In this document: one piece after another, positions 1 through 9,995 of the stretch
How positions within the stretch are numbered: the first letter of the stretch is position 1
Layout of the letters: the number at the start of each line of letters is the position of its first letter
Source: Fasciola hepatica
Lineage: Eukaryota > Platyhelminthes > Trematoda > Plagiorchiida > Fasciolidae
Assembly (NCBI GenBank): GCA_948099385.1
Contig: CANUEZ040000068.1
Location: 640,001 to 704,000, forward strand
Direction: 5' to 3'
Length of the DNA stretch: 64,000 nt
The notes under the pieces: model-generated
The model's input: only the letters and a program-made list of their open reading frames with translations
The model's database searches: none
Told to the model about the DNA's origin: nothing
Position numbers and translations under genes: made by a program

Positions 1-2555
1 ATGGATGCTCGAAGGATTTTGTTGTCCCTTATTCGGTTCGTGATCCGAACCGACAGCCTCCAGTCATATAGGACGCAGACAACAATGCGTTACCTTCTGA
101 AAAGAATGTCAGTACAAATCGCACCGTCCAGAACAACGGTCGAAGTTTTTGCGATACTACAGCGAAGTGAAGGGATATCACCTTAGCATCGCACTAATGC
201 GCAAAATTATTCCACGAAGCATTAGACCATAATGATATGAGTGCAATGCAGAGAGCGTCTACACAGTTATCCAAAAATATGGTCTTCAATTTTCAGAGCG
301 GTTTCATGTCAGTCCGATATTACTGTCAAATATTGATCTGGTGTTCTTATCGTCAGTCCACCCAATACTTTCTCATAAACACTGTGTCACTGACCAGCAT
401 ATGCTTTGATTTTCAATTAAAAGAAAATAATCTTGATCACATTTGATGATATCAAGTTCTATATCAATCCTTTCCAAAGTCACTCAGCTAAAATTGCTTT
501 TTTATTTGGATAACCCCAAGTTACGCAAATCTTCCACGCTGATAGCAGTCAGAAGTATAATCCCAAAGCAAGTCTGACTGATGACAAATTAAAAAAGGCT
601 TCATGAACTGATTGCAGTACCACATGACCTTCGCAGCTGTAGTATGCACGTATATCTTGGCTCTCTAGCATTCGCCTTCTCTTTCCTCTTTTCCTAATAC
701 AATAACTTAGTTTACATCTTCATTTTTGGGTATGCATTGCACTAAGATTCAAGGTTTATATTCCTGATTCTGCAGTTATAAGGCCGTACCTTTCCATTGT
801 ACGAACGTTCTATCTGTGCCTTCGACATATTCGAGCTCCCGATCCTATCCGCGTCACCAGCTGTAATCCTCCATTAGCAATTATCTCAAATATTCTAACC
901 GCGGATAATTTTCTGATTCAGTGACTGAAGTATTCATTCCATGTTAGCTAGTGTTTCATGATTTACTGTCTGTACCGTGACCATGTTGCGCTAAAGTTCT
1001 GTTTGGTTCTTTTCTGAATGGATCGTTTGAAACTCTACCGTCCCAATCTACCAGCGCACTTTCTGTGCCCATGTTCTTGGTTGATCATTAGGCTGTAGGT
1101 CGTTTATTTTTATATTTGTATATGTATTATATGGCTTATAACCACGGATTTTCGCTGAACGGTAAGTTAATTGGAATTTATTCTGCGGAGCGTACCCAAG
1201 TGCTGTCCATATCGTGAGTTCATCCTACTAAGACGAAGTTTCAGCTAGATCGACCGATAGAGAAACCGAGATGATGTCTAATGCTGAAACGAATTATCTA
1301 TGAGTAGTAATCTATAGCAACACTGATAAACCGTCTCGCGTGCAACATCGGACAACCAAATTTGGATTACTGCAGAAGTCATCCATGCGATTTAAAAAGA
1401 ATAGTGACTGCATGGGAAGATTTGGCACTCTATTCCAAGGTAACAAGGTTAATCTTAAAACTTTCTAATAATTAGCGGCGATGGTTTCCCTCCATTCAAG
1501 CTCCTACACAGCAACTTCGGAAGAAATTCCTCCTTTCACGTGTATTTTCGTTCCCGCAGCTGCTTGCAGTACGAAACTTGGTCATCCACAGTGAAGATAC
1601 AGCAGTGGCCATATCCATGGACCACTGCCAGTAAGCCCCCTTGAACATAGGTCACTGTATTATGCGGTATTGTAAAACCTTTATCCCAAATCTCAAATGT
1701 GGAATATTGGATGCATTATCTGTCTCTTACTTTTAGGACCGGATGCCGCTTCTGTCTCACTAAAGCCGAACTCATTTCTTGGAGGCCAAACGGCACCAAG
1801 ATGCAGCTTCTGTGTCATCTCCATAGCTTTCTTGTAGACGGTACTTTCCACAATCAGGGAACTAAACATTTGTTTCCCTCATAGCGGTAAACCAAGCCTA
1901 ATTCAACCCATTTAATGTTCGAAACTTCTCATTCGTTTTGAGGTAGCGCCTATTCTGAGAAGCACCAGTAATCAGGAAATCACTGCTAACCGTTCGATTG
2001 GATATAACATTGTAAAAAATATTTCCTAATATATCAGTTAGCTTGGTCATTGCGTTTTACGACGAACTAGGTTGAACAGTTATGAACGGCAAATTCCTCT
2101 CTCTGACGGACAGTAGCTTGGTCATTGCCATGTCAAATGCCACCGAATCGCACTCCCGATTACAGGGTTCCTTCATCACAAGCAGTATCCACTCAATGAG
2201 CAGCGTCATATGCGTCATTCTAGCTGAGATGCAATTGGCTTGAAGTGACGTTGCATATCTGTTGGTGACCGGCAAAGTCGTGCATAGGTAAACGACTGAG
2301 AAATTAACAGCAGGTGGGACGTATTGCAGAGAGGACATAAAATGTCCAAATCTAAAGTTATTACGAAAACGATTGGTTAGGGTTTGCTGAGAAGTGAGAA
2401 ACTATCGGAAAATGCGACATTCCATGGATGGGGCATAGCAGGAGATTATCTGCAGTTACGTGGGGTCACACGTTCGATTGGAAGTTCTGCATCAGGATGA
2501 ACTACAATATTTTGCGGTAACTGTTGTCCATTTAAAAATGCAAACAGTCATATCT
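1..2555. other. gene-poor DNA, nothing recognised
   Basis: Short AT-rich open frames occur on both strands, the longest about 93 codons on the minus strand at 2057-2338. None shows a domain I recognise, a convincing splice pair or repeat similarity to the rest of the window. A splice-donor-like GTAAGT lies near 1161 without a matching acceptor. I see intronic or intergenic sequence only. Confidence 0.5.
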
Positions 2556-2607
2556 GATAAATATATCACGCAACTATTTGCGAGTAGTGTGGGATTGTTT
2601 AATTTTT

Positions 2608-2760
2608 GTTTGATTGACGGTCCTTTTGGACGGAGGATATGCATCACTGATGAGCTCTAACAAGAGCGAAACTCGAGTCTGGTGCTTCCGAGTGCAGGTT
2701 GGCCGGATGACCTGAGGTTTGCGCGTGAAACGTGGAGTCCAAAAGGACAGTCAATCAAAC
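2608..2760. repeat. 24-bp inverted repeats flanking the hammerhead
   Basis: The left arm 2608-2631 and the right arm 2737-2760 are reverse complements with a single mismatch. They frame about 105 bp that contains the hammerhead motif. In RNA the arms would close a stable stem with the ribozyme in the loop; in DNA they resemble short terminal inverted repeats. The arms are the left-hand segment of family B repeated in inverted orientation, the same inverted topology seen in families A and C. Confidence 0.75.
2635..2689 (+). ncRNA. type I hammerhead ribozyme, core intact (family B)
   Basis: The self-cleaving motif can be read base by base. CTGATGA is at 2647-2653. Stem II is GCTC (2654-2657) with GAGC (2664-2667), closing loop TAACAA. 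GAAA is at 2668-2671. A very short stem III C72-G77 closes loop TCGA. The GTC cleavage triplet is 2677-2679. Stem I pairs GCATCA (2641-2646) with TGGTGC (2680-2685), six pairs including one G-U. Beyond an internal loop, GGA (2635-2637) pairs with TCC (2687-2689). All conserved core positions of the family are present. Very short stem III is typical of retroelement hammerheads, which may act as dimers. Cleavage is predicted after 2679. Confidence 0.85.
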
Positions 2761-2770
2761 GAAAATATCT

Positions 2771-3547
2771 AATAAAGTCATGAATCTACATTGAAAATGA
2801 AATGCTGGGTGAGGCTTCAGTGATCAGACTGCAGAAGGTTATCAGTCTACCAATGGGAATTTAAATAATATTTTAGTAGCTTACTGATTCATAGCTGGGA
2901 TAGAAAAAGCTCCACATTGTACGTTTTTCAAAATTTATGGTATATCTTTGTGTATGCCCTGATGGAACCAACAAAACGCCAGTCAGCAACTGATTATTGT
3001 CATTATTAATCTGGGGAATTTTCATTATTCTTGGCAAGGGTACCAACCAATCCGTCAGCATTTAAAAAAAATTAGACTACTCAGAACAACTGTCACATAG
3101 TCTTCTAACCCTTCCATAAGATACGGAAAAATTCGACTCAAAAAACTACTTGAAGATTGGTGCTTCTCCGTGACCCCACCGGTATATCTGCCTGAAATTA
3201 TTATTTAACATAATATCTGTGATCTTACAGAACAATATGCTATATCGCGAACAAAAGCTGACCTCGTGTGTAAGGTGATTGGTACGTTGACTTACCTGCC
3301 TGATACTCATTGCACATTTTACCAAAATATGTTCTCGTTCATTTTACATACTCTCAGATTTTGAAATTGCGTGACCAACTCTGACCGAAAAATCGATCAT
3401 CTTTGAGTCTTCCGCCAGTGCTGATATAATACTCATGATAAATTCATGAAAACCCTAATAAAATTACCAATTAGACGTTTGGATAGTTTGGGTTCACTTG
3501 AAACGAAAATCGATCTTTACTCTATCTGGTAAATTGTTGAAAGCCGT

Positions 3548-3552
<5 letters not shown>
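2771..3552. other. no recognised feature
   Basis: AT-rich sequence with only short open frames. No domain, RNA gene or repeat similarity was seen. Confidence 0.5.

Positions 3553-3588
<36 letters not shown>
3553..3588. repeat. (AT)n microsatellite
   Basis: About 18 uninterrupted AT dinucleotides. It abuts the tail end of a family C hammerhead repeat. AT tracts also abut the family C copies at 52.7 and 60.2 kb. Confidence 0.95.
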
Positions 3589-3590
<2 letters not shown>

Positions 3591-4012
3591 ATAGTAAGTA
3601 TTACGTAACTGTGCGGATGAAATTTCCCCGAAAGCATACGGCCGGTGTCGCGGTTGCTGCTGCTCATCAGGTATGCGTATCCGTTACTCCTCTGTCAACT
3701 TACCTTCATACTTGTACACACAGTTGTTATATGTTCACTGGGATTTTATTTGAGTCGTCTCGAGTGTGAATGGACTATCTTTATTGGAGAGTCCATAAAT
3801 GAACAATAGTTGTGATTTCTCATAGTCGTTTCTGGATCACTGCTAACCCAACGAACAAAAAGGCTGCATGTGCAAGAGCTAACATGGGCAGTAAGTGGTA
3901 TGTAAACGTGCAGACTCAAACACGAATAATTATCAGAAATCGCAGTTGTGATTCGTCAGGGGACACTTCAGTAAAGAGTATTCATTCCCACTCCAGACTG
4001 TTCCATATGATC
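3589..4012. mobile_element. hammerhead repeat family C, inverted copies
   Basis: On the minus strand this holds a partial unit tail (about 3912 down to 3850) followed by a full unit (about 3855 down to 3589) with a decayed hammerhead. From about 3913 to 4010 the start of the same unit reads on the plus strand, giving a divergent inverted pair. The sequence resembles 52050-52722 over nearly the whole length, for example the word TTATATGTTCACTGGGAT. No protein is encoded. The arrangement (head-to-tail piece plus inverted piece) is the same as in family A at 17.2-18.0 kb. Confidence 0.65.
3634..3676 (-). pseudogene. decayed hammerhead ribozyme (family C)
   Basis: On the minus strand CTGATGA is complementary to 3664-3670. 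Stem I is a perfect 6-bp GCATAC/GTATGC (3671-3676 with 3634-3639). Stem II (3660-3663 with 3650-3653) has one mismatch. The GAAAC element reads GACAC (3645-3649), so a core A has become C, and the expected GTC before the cleavage site reads GCC. Helix geometry is kept but catalysis is unlikely. Confidence 0.65.
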
Positions 4013-4192
4013 CTGGCGGTAGGCTGTACCCCACTGTCTTCCGGGATCATTACCATACCTGGCCCATTGGGACCTTACGGGGTTCTTCGCCTTTCCATGG
4101 TCTGGTTGCCGGTGATCACCAGTAGTGCAGCTGGCCTTCATGGCTTTGTGGTGAAGGTCCCTTCCACCTCACTCATGCGCAAGTGTGTAATC
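4013..4192. other. GC-richer segment of unknown nature
   Basis: Base composition rises well above the flanks between the family C fragment and the next AT tract. It reads like part of a dispersed repeat rather than intron, but I could not match it elsewhere in the window or to a known domain. Confidence 0.3.

Positions 4193-4257
<65 letters not shown>
4193..4257. repeat. (AT)n microsatellite
   Basis: About 32 AT dinucleotides with one G interruption near 4216. Together with the tract at 3553-3588 it brackets the family C element and the GC-richer segment. Confidence 0.95.
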
Positions 4258-5010
4258 CCCTAGCTTGATTTCAGGCTCTGCCAAATACAGCATGGTTTAA
4301 GCGGGGCGGATGGGGTAAATGGAAGTTGTTTCCATGATTTGCTCGCGAGCGCAATGCTGTCAGGTTGCTCAGCCAAAAGCGAGAGTCCACAAACCGTGCA
4401 TTTTCTTATACAAAGCCCAACCCACAGGGAAATGGGATAAAGCGGTGGTCCGTAAGCTGCTGGAGGCCGGTGGTCGATCGATCGCTTCATACATCCTCCA
4501 GATGGGGCCAGACATCCTGAGTGCCCTGATCGCCCTCCCAATACAGATTCAGGTAAGCACGGTGTTGTGTTCTTTGTATGCTGACAGTGGCTGGTTCAGA
4601 ACCAGGGTTCGGCCATCTACAGGGAAAAGAATACCAGTCGACCCGGTTTAGAGCGCCGAGCCTTCTCCTCCGTCCCCACACTTCCATGAAAACACCTCCA
4701 CCCCGGGGAGGCAGCAAGTAGACTTCTGTAGCAGAAGCTGTTTGCAGCGAGCGGTCAGTTTGGAGCATTTCGAGAGGCTTTCACGGCCAGTAGCCATCTC
4801 GAAGCCTGACAAACCCACCGCCGACCATCCTAAGGCACTGTGAGACCAGTCAAAATTAAGGAACACTCTTCTTTTCAGATGGAGAAGTTGACCATAAACT
4901 GTAGGCCGAACTTTCTCGATAACACTGCTTATTCCACGGTGTAGCAACCTGGTCGTACTCATCGTCCACTTACATATCCACCTCAAAATGTCTCCATTTT
5001 TTATTACCAC
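4258..5010. other. GC-richer block with overlapping open frames, unidentified
   Basis: Several overlapping open frames of 93-120 codons occur on both strands, for example minus 4648-5010 and plus 4319-4651. Frames open on both strands at once usually reflect GC content, not coding. No domain is recognisable, and neighbouring frames carry stops. It may be a remnant of a dispersed element; I cannot assign a class. Confidence 0.3.
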
Positions 5011-7620
5011 ATGTGGTGGGGCTTACTTACAAGTAATTACTAGATCAGTATGGAGAGAAAAAACTCATCGATTTTCACGAGTTTTCACACAATTGACCAT
5101 CAGCTTGGCTGTTGACCTTGTGGTTTTTTTCATTTTCTACCATGACAAACACCATGATATTTCCTACATTTACCTCTGTGTTATTAGCCTGCTTGTATCT
5201 GATGATATTTTCTTGTCTTCAGCGTAGTTATGCTGTAAGCGCTTTGGTGAGTATTCAATGCCACTTGATTTTTTCTTTCATTTACATCTACAAAGGTATG
5301 AATAGGTACATGCTCATGTCTGTAAACACTAGTTATTTAGCTATAGACAAATGCCGTGATTTACAATGTGCTTTCATGCGAACAAGTGTTCGCTGCTCAG
5401 TGAACAGTGAATACAGGAAAAACTGAGGTTTGGCAAGTTTTGTGGCAACCACGGTAACAGGCTGTGGCTAACGATCCCTTTACTGATCGCCAGGCTATCA
5501 GGTGCTGCATGGGTAGATGAGGTCGATAGTTCACTTTTACCAAGTAAAACATTGCCACTCAGCGGACTGCGTAGTTGGGTTTCACAAGATCAGGGGCAGA
5601 TAGAAACGGTCAAAATGCTGCCAGCTTTGGTCTTTCTAGTGGGACAAAGTTGCCGTTTGGATGTGCCCAGAGTTGAAAATCTCCCTGCCTATGAAAAAAT
5701 ATCGGTTGAGCTGTGCAATGAAAGTTAAACTTAGAATCTCTTAGTTGTAATCGAAGATGAGTTTTCAGTGGCTCGCAAAATCCTACCACCGGAGACCGAG
5801 ATGAGACTGTTGAAAATATGTGAAGATGGGGACATTTTATATTAATGGGATGAAACAATTGTTGGTGACAAGGAAAATGCGATGGCCAGGACCGGGAAAC
5901 CTGATGCAAGGAATTTCAGTTTGATTGTGATATTAAACGCTTCAAGCGGCTCTCCGATTATAAAGTTATGATTTTTAAGACCCGAACAACTGTGAACTTC
6001 CTCATTGACATCAGAATTTGAGTTCCGCTGTGGTCAGTTTATTTTAATGGGCTCCCACGTTAAGTGCCGTAACAACATCTCGACTGGTTTGAACTTATTT
6101 TCCGCTGTTGCGGATGTCTCTAAGCCCGTCTAGATAATTTTCACTTATAGTAACATCTTGTAGGTCACCGTATTATTTGGATACTCATTTGACAGAATGT
6201 CTAGATTCTGACGTCTTAAGAACCACTTTGCAAAGCTGTATCATGATTGCGCACTTTTATCTGGTCAGTGGAAGTTCTCTATTTAGCGGGCAATCAACCG
6301 CCCATCGTATTATGACACTTTCAGGAAGACATTATTTCCCTACTTGGTAATGTGATGGACATTTATGAACCCACACATTGGTGAATTTATATTAGGCTTA
6401 TGTACGTACTTTATGCGAACCACCAAAATCGACTTCCAAGTGACTCTGGTAAAAGCGGTACTGTGTGCTTGATATCTTTGGAGCAGTCTATATCTAATAT
6501 GTTATGCATTTTTGATAAAGTTATCTCACTGTAGCGTGCGGTCGACAAAAAAGAACAATCATTGGTCACCAGGAAACAAAATGCATTACTCGGTCGCCTT
6601 CTTTACTTGACCATAACAAGAGTGGTTTAGATAAACCATACGCTGATTGACATCATCAGTTGTGTTGGAAAATTATACTTGAAAAAATTCATGAAAATAC
6701 AAAACTTTTGGGGCGCACCATCGATTTTATCTATTTTGACTACGGGCAAGTTTGCGATTGCAAGCACAGATTGAACTGCAATTAAGGTCATTTCAAAAAT
6801 TACATTTTTGTCAGGAGAGGTAGGTAATTTAAAGCGATTCAGCCTAGCTGTCCGGTTTGCCCACTTCATTCCCTAATATTATCTTTTGACCCGGTGGCGG
6901 CTCAACTGCACCATATTAGGCTTTAACTCCTAATTTCTGGCTCGACATGCTCCTTAAATTCCTCCCTTGGAAACCTTGTCCAACCCCGCCTGCTGAACCT
7001 GTCGCAAACGATTTCACTCGAAACCGGGGTATAGTAGAATTCCGGAGGAACCATAGTTAAAACGAGTTAACCAGTTCTCGTCGGAGCTGTTATAGTGTTC
7101 GGAATTGTGATGGTAATGGAAACTTTCTTCCATTGATTGTGCTATTCGTTGCAATCTTTGGTTTAGTATTTACAATTCACAGTGTCGAGCGAAAGAACGG
7201 GGGGGAACAAAGCATTTCTGCATATTCTGTAGGCCGAAATGACACCAAGAATCAAGTCCTAATGAATTTTTTTCACGCGATCAGGTGGATGAGCTTCCAG
7301 CGTCGAAGTTGACGACTAAGTAAAGCGTGGGTTCTTGGATCCGATGCTGTGAAAAAAATATTGTCTGGGAGTACGGTACTACTGCTATGACTCAAAGGAT
7401 GATAAGTAAGAAGATTTACAAATCTCGATTCTCGAGGTTTGACTCCAGGACAGTCGCCAATGCACTCAAGTATAAGGGCGTCCAGGAGGAACGTTTAGCG
7501 CTTGGCTGCGTCAAGTGTTGGAAGGAACGGAAAAACCGAATCGAACGTAGATGCGTCAAGCATGCATTGGCACGAAGTTCCCACGAACGTAGTAAATCAA
7601 ACACAGATTTGAGTATATGT
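5011..7620. other. gene-poor DNA with one micro-exon-like signal
   Basis: Nothing is recognised apart from a 24-bp segment at 5223-5246 bounded by a strong acceptor (pyrimidine tract ending TCTTCAG) and a GTGAGT donor. A basic plus-strand frame at 7327-7656 is open for 109 codons but shows no motif, and its end runs into the family B repeat. The remainder is AT-rich non-coding sequence. Confidence 0.35.
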
Positions 7621-7852
7621 ATCATGCAATTAGTTGCTAGTAGTGTGTGGGACTGATGCATCTTTGGTTACCTGACTGTCCTTTGGAATGGATATGTACC
7701 TCATCTTTGGATAAGACCTGACTTGTTGGGGGGCTTTTGCTAGGATTTAACGGGGCAGGTATTGTGTCTCCATTCGAAGCTTTCGGGCATCTCTGGCTGC
7801 CATAGAGGTCGACATCTGAACAAGCTTAACTTGGTGATTTGGATCATCCCGG

Positions 7853-7932
7853 TCCGGAGCGAAATGGTACAGTGGTAACACACACGCCTTCGAGATGAAA
7901 GGGCCCGGGTCTCACACACCGGGTGTGGTAGA
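7853..7932 (+). promoter_or_regulatory. tRNA-like pol III promoter module, degenerate
   Basis: TGGTACAGTGGTAACAC (about 7864-7880) fits an A-box with its D-loop. GGGTCTCACACACC (from about 7907) sits where a B-box is expected but lacks the GGTTCGA core. Spacing suits a tRNA-derived SINE head. Transcription is doubtful because of the damaged B-box. Confidence 0.45.
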
Positions 7933-7985
7933 GGATCGCACCACTGATGAGCTATAACAAGAGCAAAACTGGAGTCTAGTGCTTC
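7933..7985 (+). pseudogene. inactivated hammerhead ribozyme (family B)
   Basis: CTGATGA is intact at 7944-7950. Stem II keeps three pairs (GCT 7951-7953 with AGC 7962-7964). The GAAA element reads AAAA (7965-7968), so the G that acts as general base is lost. Stem I GCACCA (7938-7943) pairs with TAGTGC (7977-7982) with one mismatch. The GTC triplet is kept at 7974-7976. It is clearly homologous to the intact motif at 2635-2689 and probably dead. Confidence 0.75.
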
Positions 7986-8279
7986 GAAGTGCGGTTTGGT
8001 CAGATGAACTGAGGTTGGTGCGTGACAGGACGGGGATTTCTTCACTTCAAGTCAAGTGAATATTCAACCTTCACGTAACCATAAGCGCCTCTCAAGAAAA
8101 AATTACAAAATTTGTAATAAAATAAAATACTTGGGTAATGTGCAGCAGTCATTTATTTCATCCCAAATGTCCACCAATGCATGTGTTTCAGGGCCACCAT
8201 ATTTAATTATATTAACGCCTAAATTATGAGCATAAGACCAATACGAAATTTGTGTGATAGCATTCCGGATGGCAGACAT

Positions 8280-9995
8280 AGTGGAACCTCAAGTATGCGA
8301 CATATCAGCATATCATCATTTGGATAAGAAGAGTATTTTTACGTACATGAATAGCAAAAATGTGTACAGTAGAGATATATGGAAAATACGGCCATTTTGC
8401 GAGCACCACCGGTGGTAGGAGAAGAGGTTTTTCTGTTATAATGAGTGAACTATTGGCGATCGTGAAGGTGATCTGCCGACAGAGAAACAAGTAGAGGTTC
8501 AATACCAGAAAGGAAAAGAAAAGAAAAGAGCTTGTTCCCATCGAAGCAACTGAATGGATCATTGTAGTCTAGGAAGCATATTCTTAGCCCTTTACTCCTC
8601 TTGTCAGGCTCCGGAAGAATGTGATATGTCAAGATGGCGTGGACATCTAGGTGACAGCGTGATTGTCGCTAAGAAAACTTATCAGGATCTGAAACAATAG
8701 AAATTTCCATTCAGTCTTTGGGGAAATAATCTTTCCGCAACTTTAGGGGAGACTGAGCTACTCACACTGGGAAAGAATTCAGAAGAGACATCTAGAGAAA
8801 TAAGAGTTAAACCTGTAATCCTCAAGCAGTCTGAAATAATTCGGTCGTTCTGAAATTGGTTGAAAAGTCCACAATAAATAAAACTTAGGGTAACTGCTCA
8901 CTCCCTGAGCACTATGGGGTCAAGTCCGTCCATTAGTGGTGACTTTACGGAGCCAAGAAAGAGCACTTCCTTGTAGATGTCTACGGTGGGGATGTAAAAT
9001 GGAGGGTTTTGATGTTATGGTTTGTGCCGACTCGTGGTCGATTGACAGCCAGGTCCAGTTGGCAGTCAGTATACCAGGTTCCGTCCAAAATCTAGATCAG
9101 CCTCAGAGTCGGCGGCGTCACACGCAACAAGGTAGCCATTCGATAAGACTCGAACGGATTCCCATCAAGATGTAGCTGGTTGTGTTACCAGTCAGCCAAT
9201 CAAAAGACAGACTACTTGATGCAATTACGAACCCTTAGTTTGTGTTGCAACGATTGGTGAGAGTGACCATTTCTTCCAACGTAAATAACGTTTTCTGTTC
9301 TATTTAGGAACGAAAAATACTACTGCTGTGCTTGATGACTTTTTGATCCCGCCAACATCAACAGTAGCAGATTTGCATGCAGACGAGCCATCAGTTAGAC
9401 CTTCTATGTGTCACGATAACTTCTGCTGCTTTGGAGATTACCCTTGTAGATGGGATTCGAGCGGTGTAACACAGTACTGAATAGCTTCCCAAGGTTATGC
9501 TATTTAAAGGTGTTTTACTTTTTACGCTGAATCTGCTCAAGTTGAGAGAATGATCATAGAAAATCAATACAAAGTTTCAAGTGGCCAGCTAAGATTAAAA
9601 CAGAAAATCAAATGGCCCATACGATGGCCCTAGGAGACAGGAAGATATGCGTTTGAGGATACAGAGAATTCTGTCCGAGGAATCATTCTTCCGAAGCTTT
9701 AAAATGTCTTCATGAAAAACATGTCTCTCTCTAACTAGTTGATCGCGACCTCGTGTGAAGCGCATGTGCCTGATATGACCCTAGATCTTGTGTGAAGTGC
9801 TGAATATTGCAGTGGTCTGAGGAGACTGGATAACGACTCGGAGTGGGGAAGACGCATACTGTTAACTGAAAGGAAGCCCAAAAATGCTTCCAATTTAGTT
9901 GGAAATATATGTGTTCACCATAATGAAGGGGAAATAAAGATAACACCAAATAGATTAAAATCACCGGCAACTATATGCAATGAAGTTTTATTGGA
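8280..9995 (-). pseudogene. decayed LINE, Rex1/jockey-like (EN and RT)
   Basis: Reading minus, about 9990-9700 encodes an endonuclease fragment with the VAGDFN motif. About 8680-8480 encodes RT sequence with FLDYNDPFS, a damaged FLDYSSAFN RT box. The 1.4-kb spacing between the two fits an apurinic-endonuclease LINE. The RT part resembles the element at 24.8-25.0 kb (HNILLPLIQKSKAERICF there, YHILPEPDKRSKGLRICF here). Frames are broken by stops and shifts. The 3' end near 8280 is a guess. Confidence 0.55.
9308..9480 (+). CDS. possible terminal exon, Cys-rich tail
   Basis: A strong acceptor (TTTTCTGTTCTATTTAG) ends at 9307. From there one frame stays open for 56 codons to TGA at 9478-9480, ending in a cysteine cluster CHDNFCCFGDYPCRW. 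Against it: the segment lies opposite a decayed minus-strand LINE whose endonuclease and RT parts flank it, so the open frame may be accidental. No partner exon was found. Confidence 0.18.

Larger units (their letters stand above)
2556..2770 (+). mobile_element. hammerhead repeat family B, copy 1
   Basis: The stretch 2558-2600 resembles 7622-7660, including the shared word GTAGTGTGGGATTG (written there with small changes). Both sites continue into a hammerhead motif followed by a similar tail (about 2680-2730 against 7977-8027). Copy 1 lacks the tRNA-like segment that copy 2 carries between these parts. Its right side carries an inverted copy of its left side, so the unit ends in inverted repeats. 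It is a short non-autonomous element with no ORF. Exact ends are uncertain. Confidence 0.6.
7622..8040 (+). mobile_element. hammerhead repeat family B, copy 2 (SINE-like)
   Basis: Starts with the segment shared with 2558-2600. A SINE-like body follows, then a tRNA-like module (about 7853-7932), a decayed hammerhead immediately after it (7933-7985) and a tail matching 2690-2730. This order of tRNA-like promoter then hammerhead, 2-3 nt apart, is the same as in family A at 17.8-18.0 kb, although the sequences differ. There is no ORF. Both family B copies are on the plus strand. Confidence 0.6.

Noticed and set aside
4648..5010. 120-codon minus-strand gene
   Set aside because: Lies in the GC-richer block where frames are open on both strands; no motif and no splice support.
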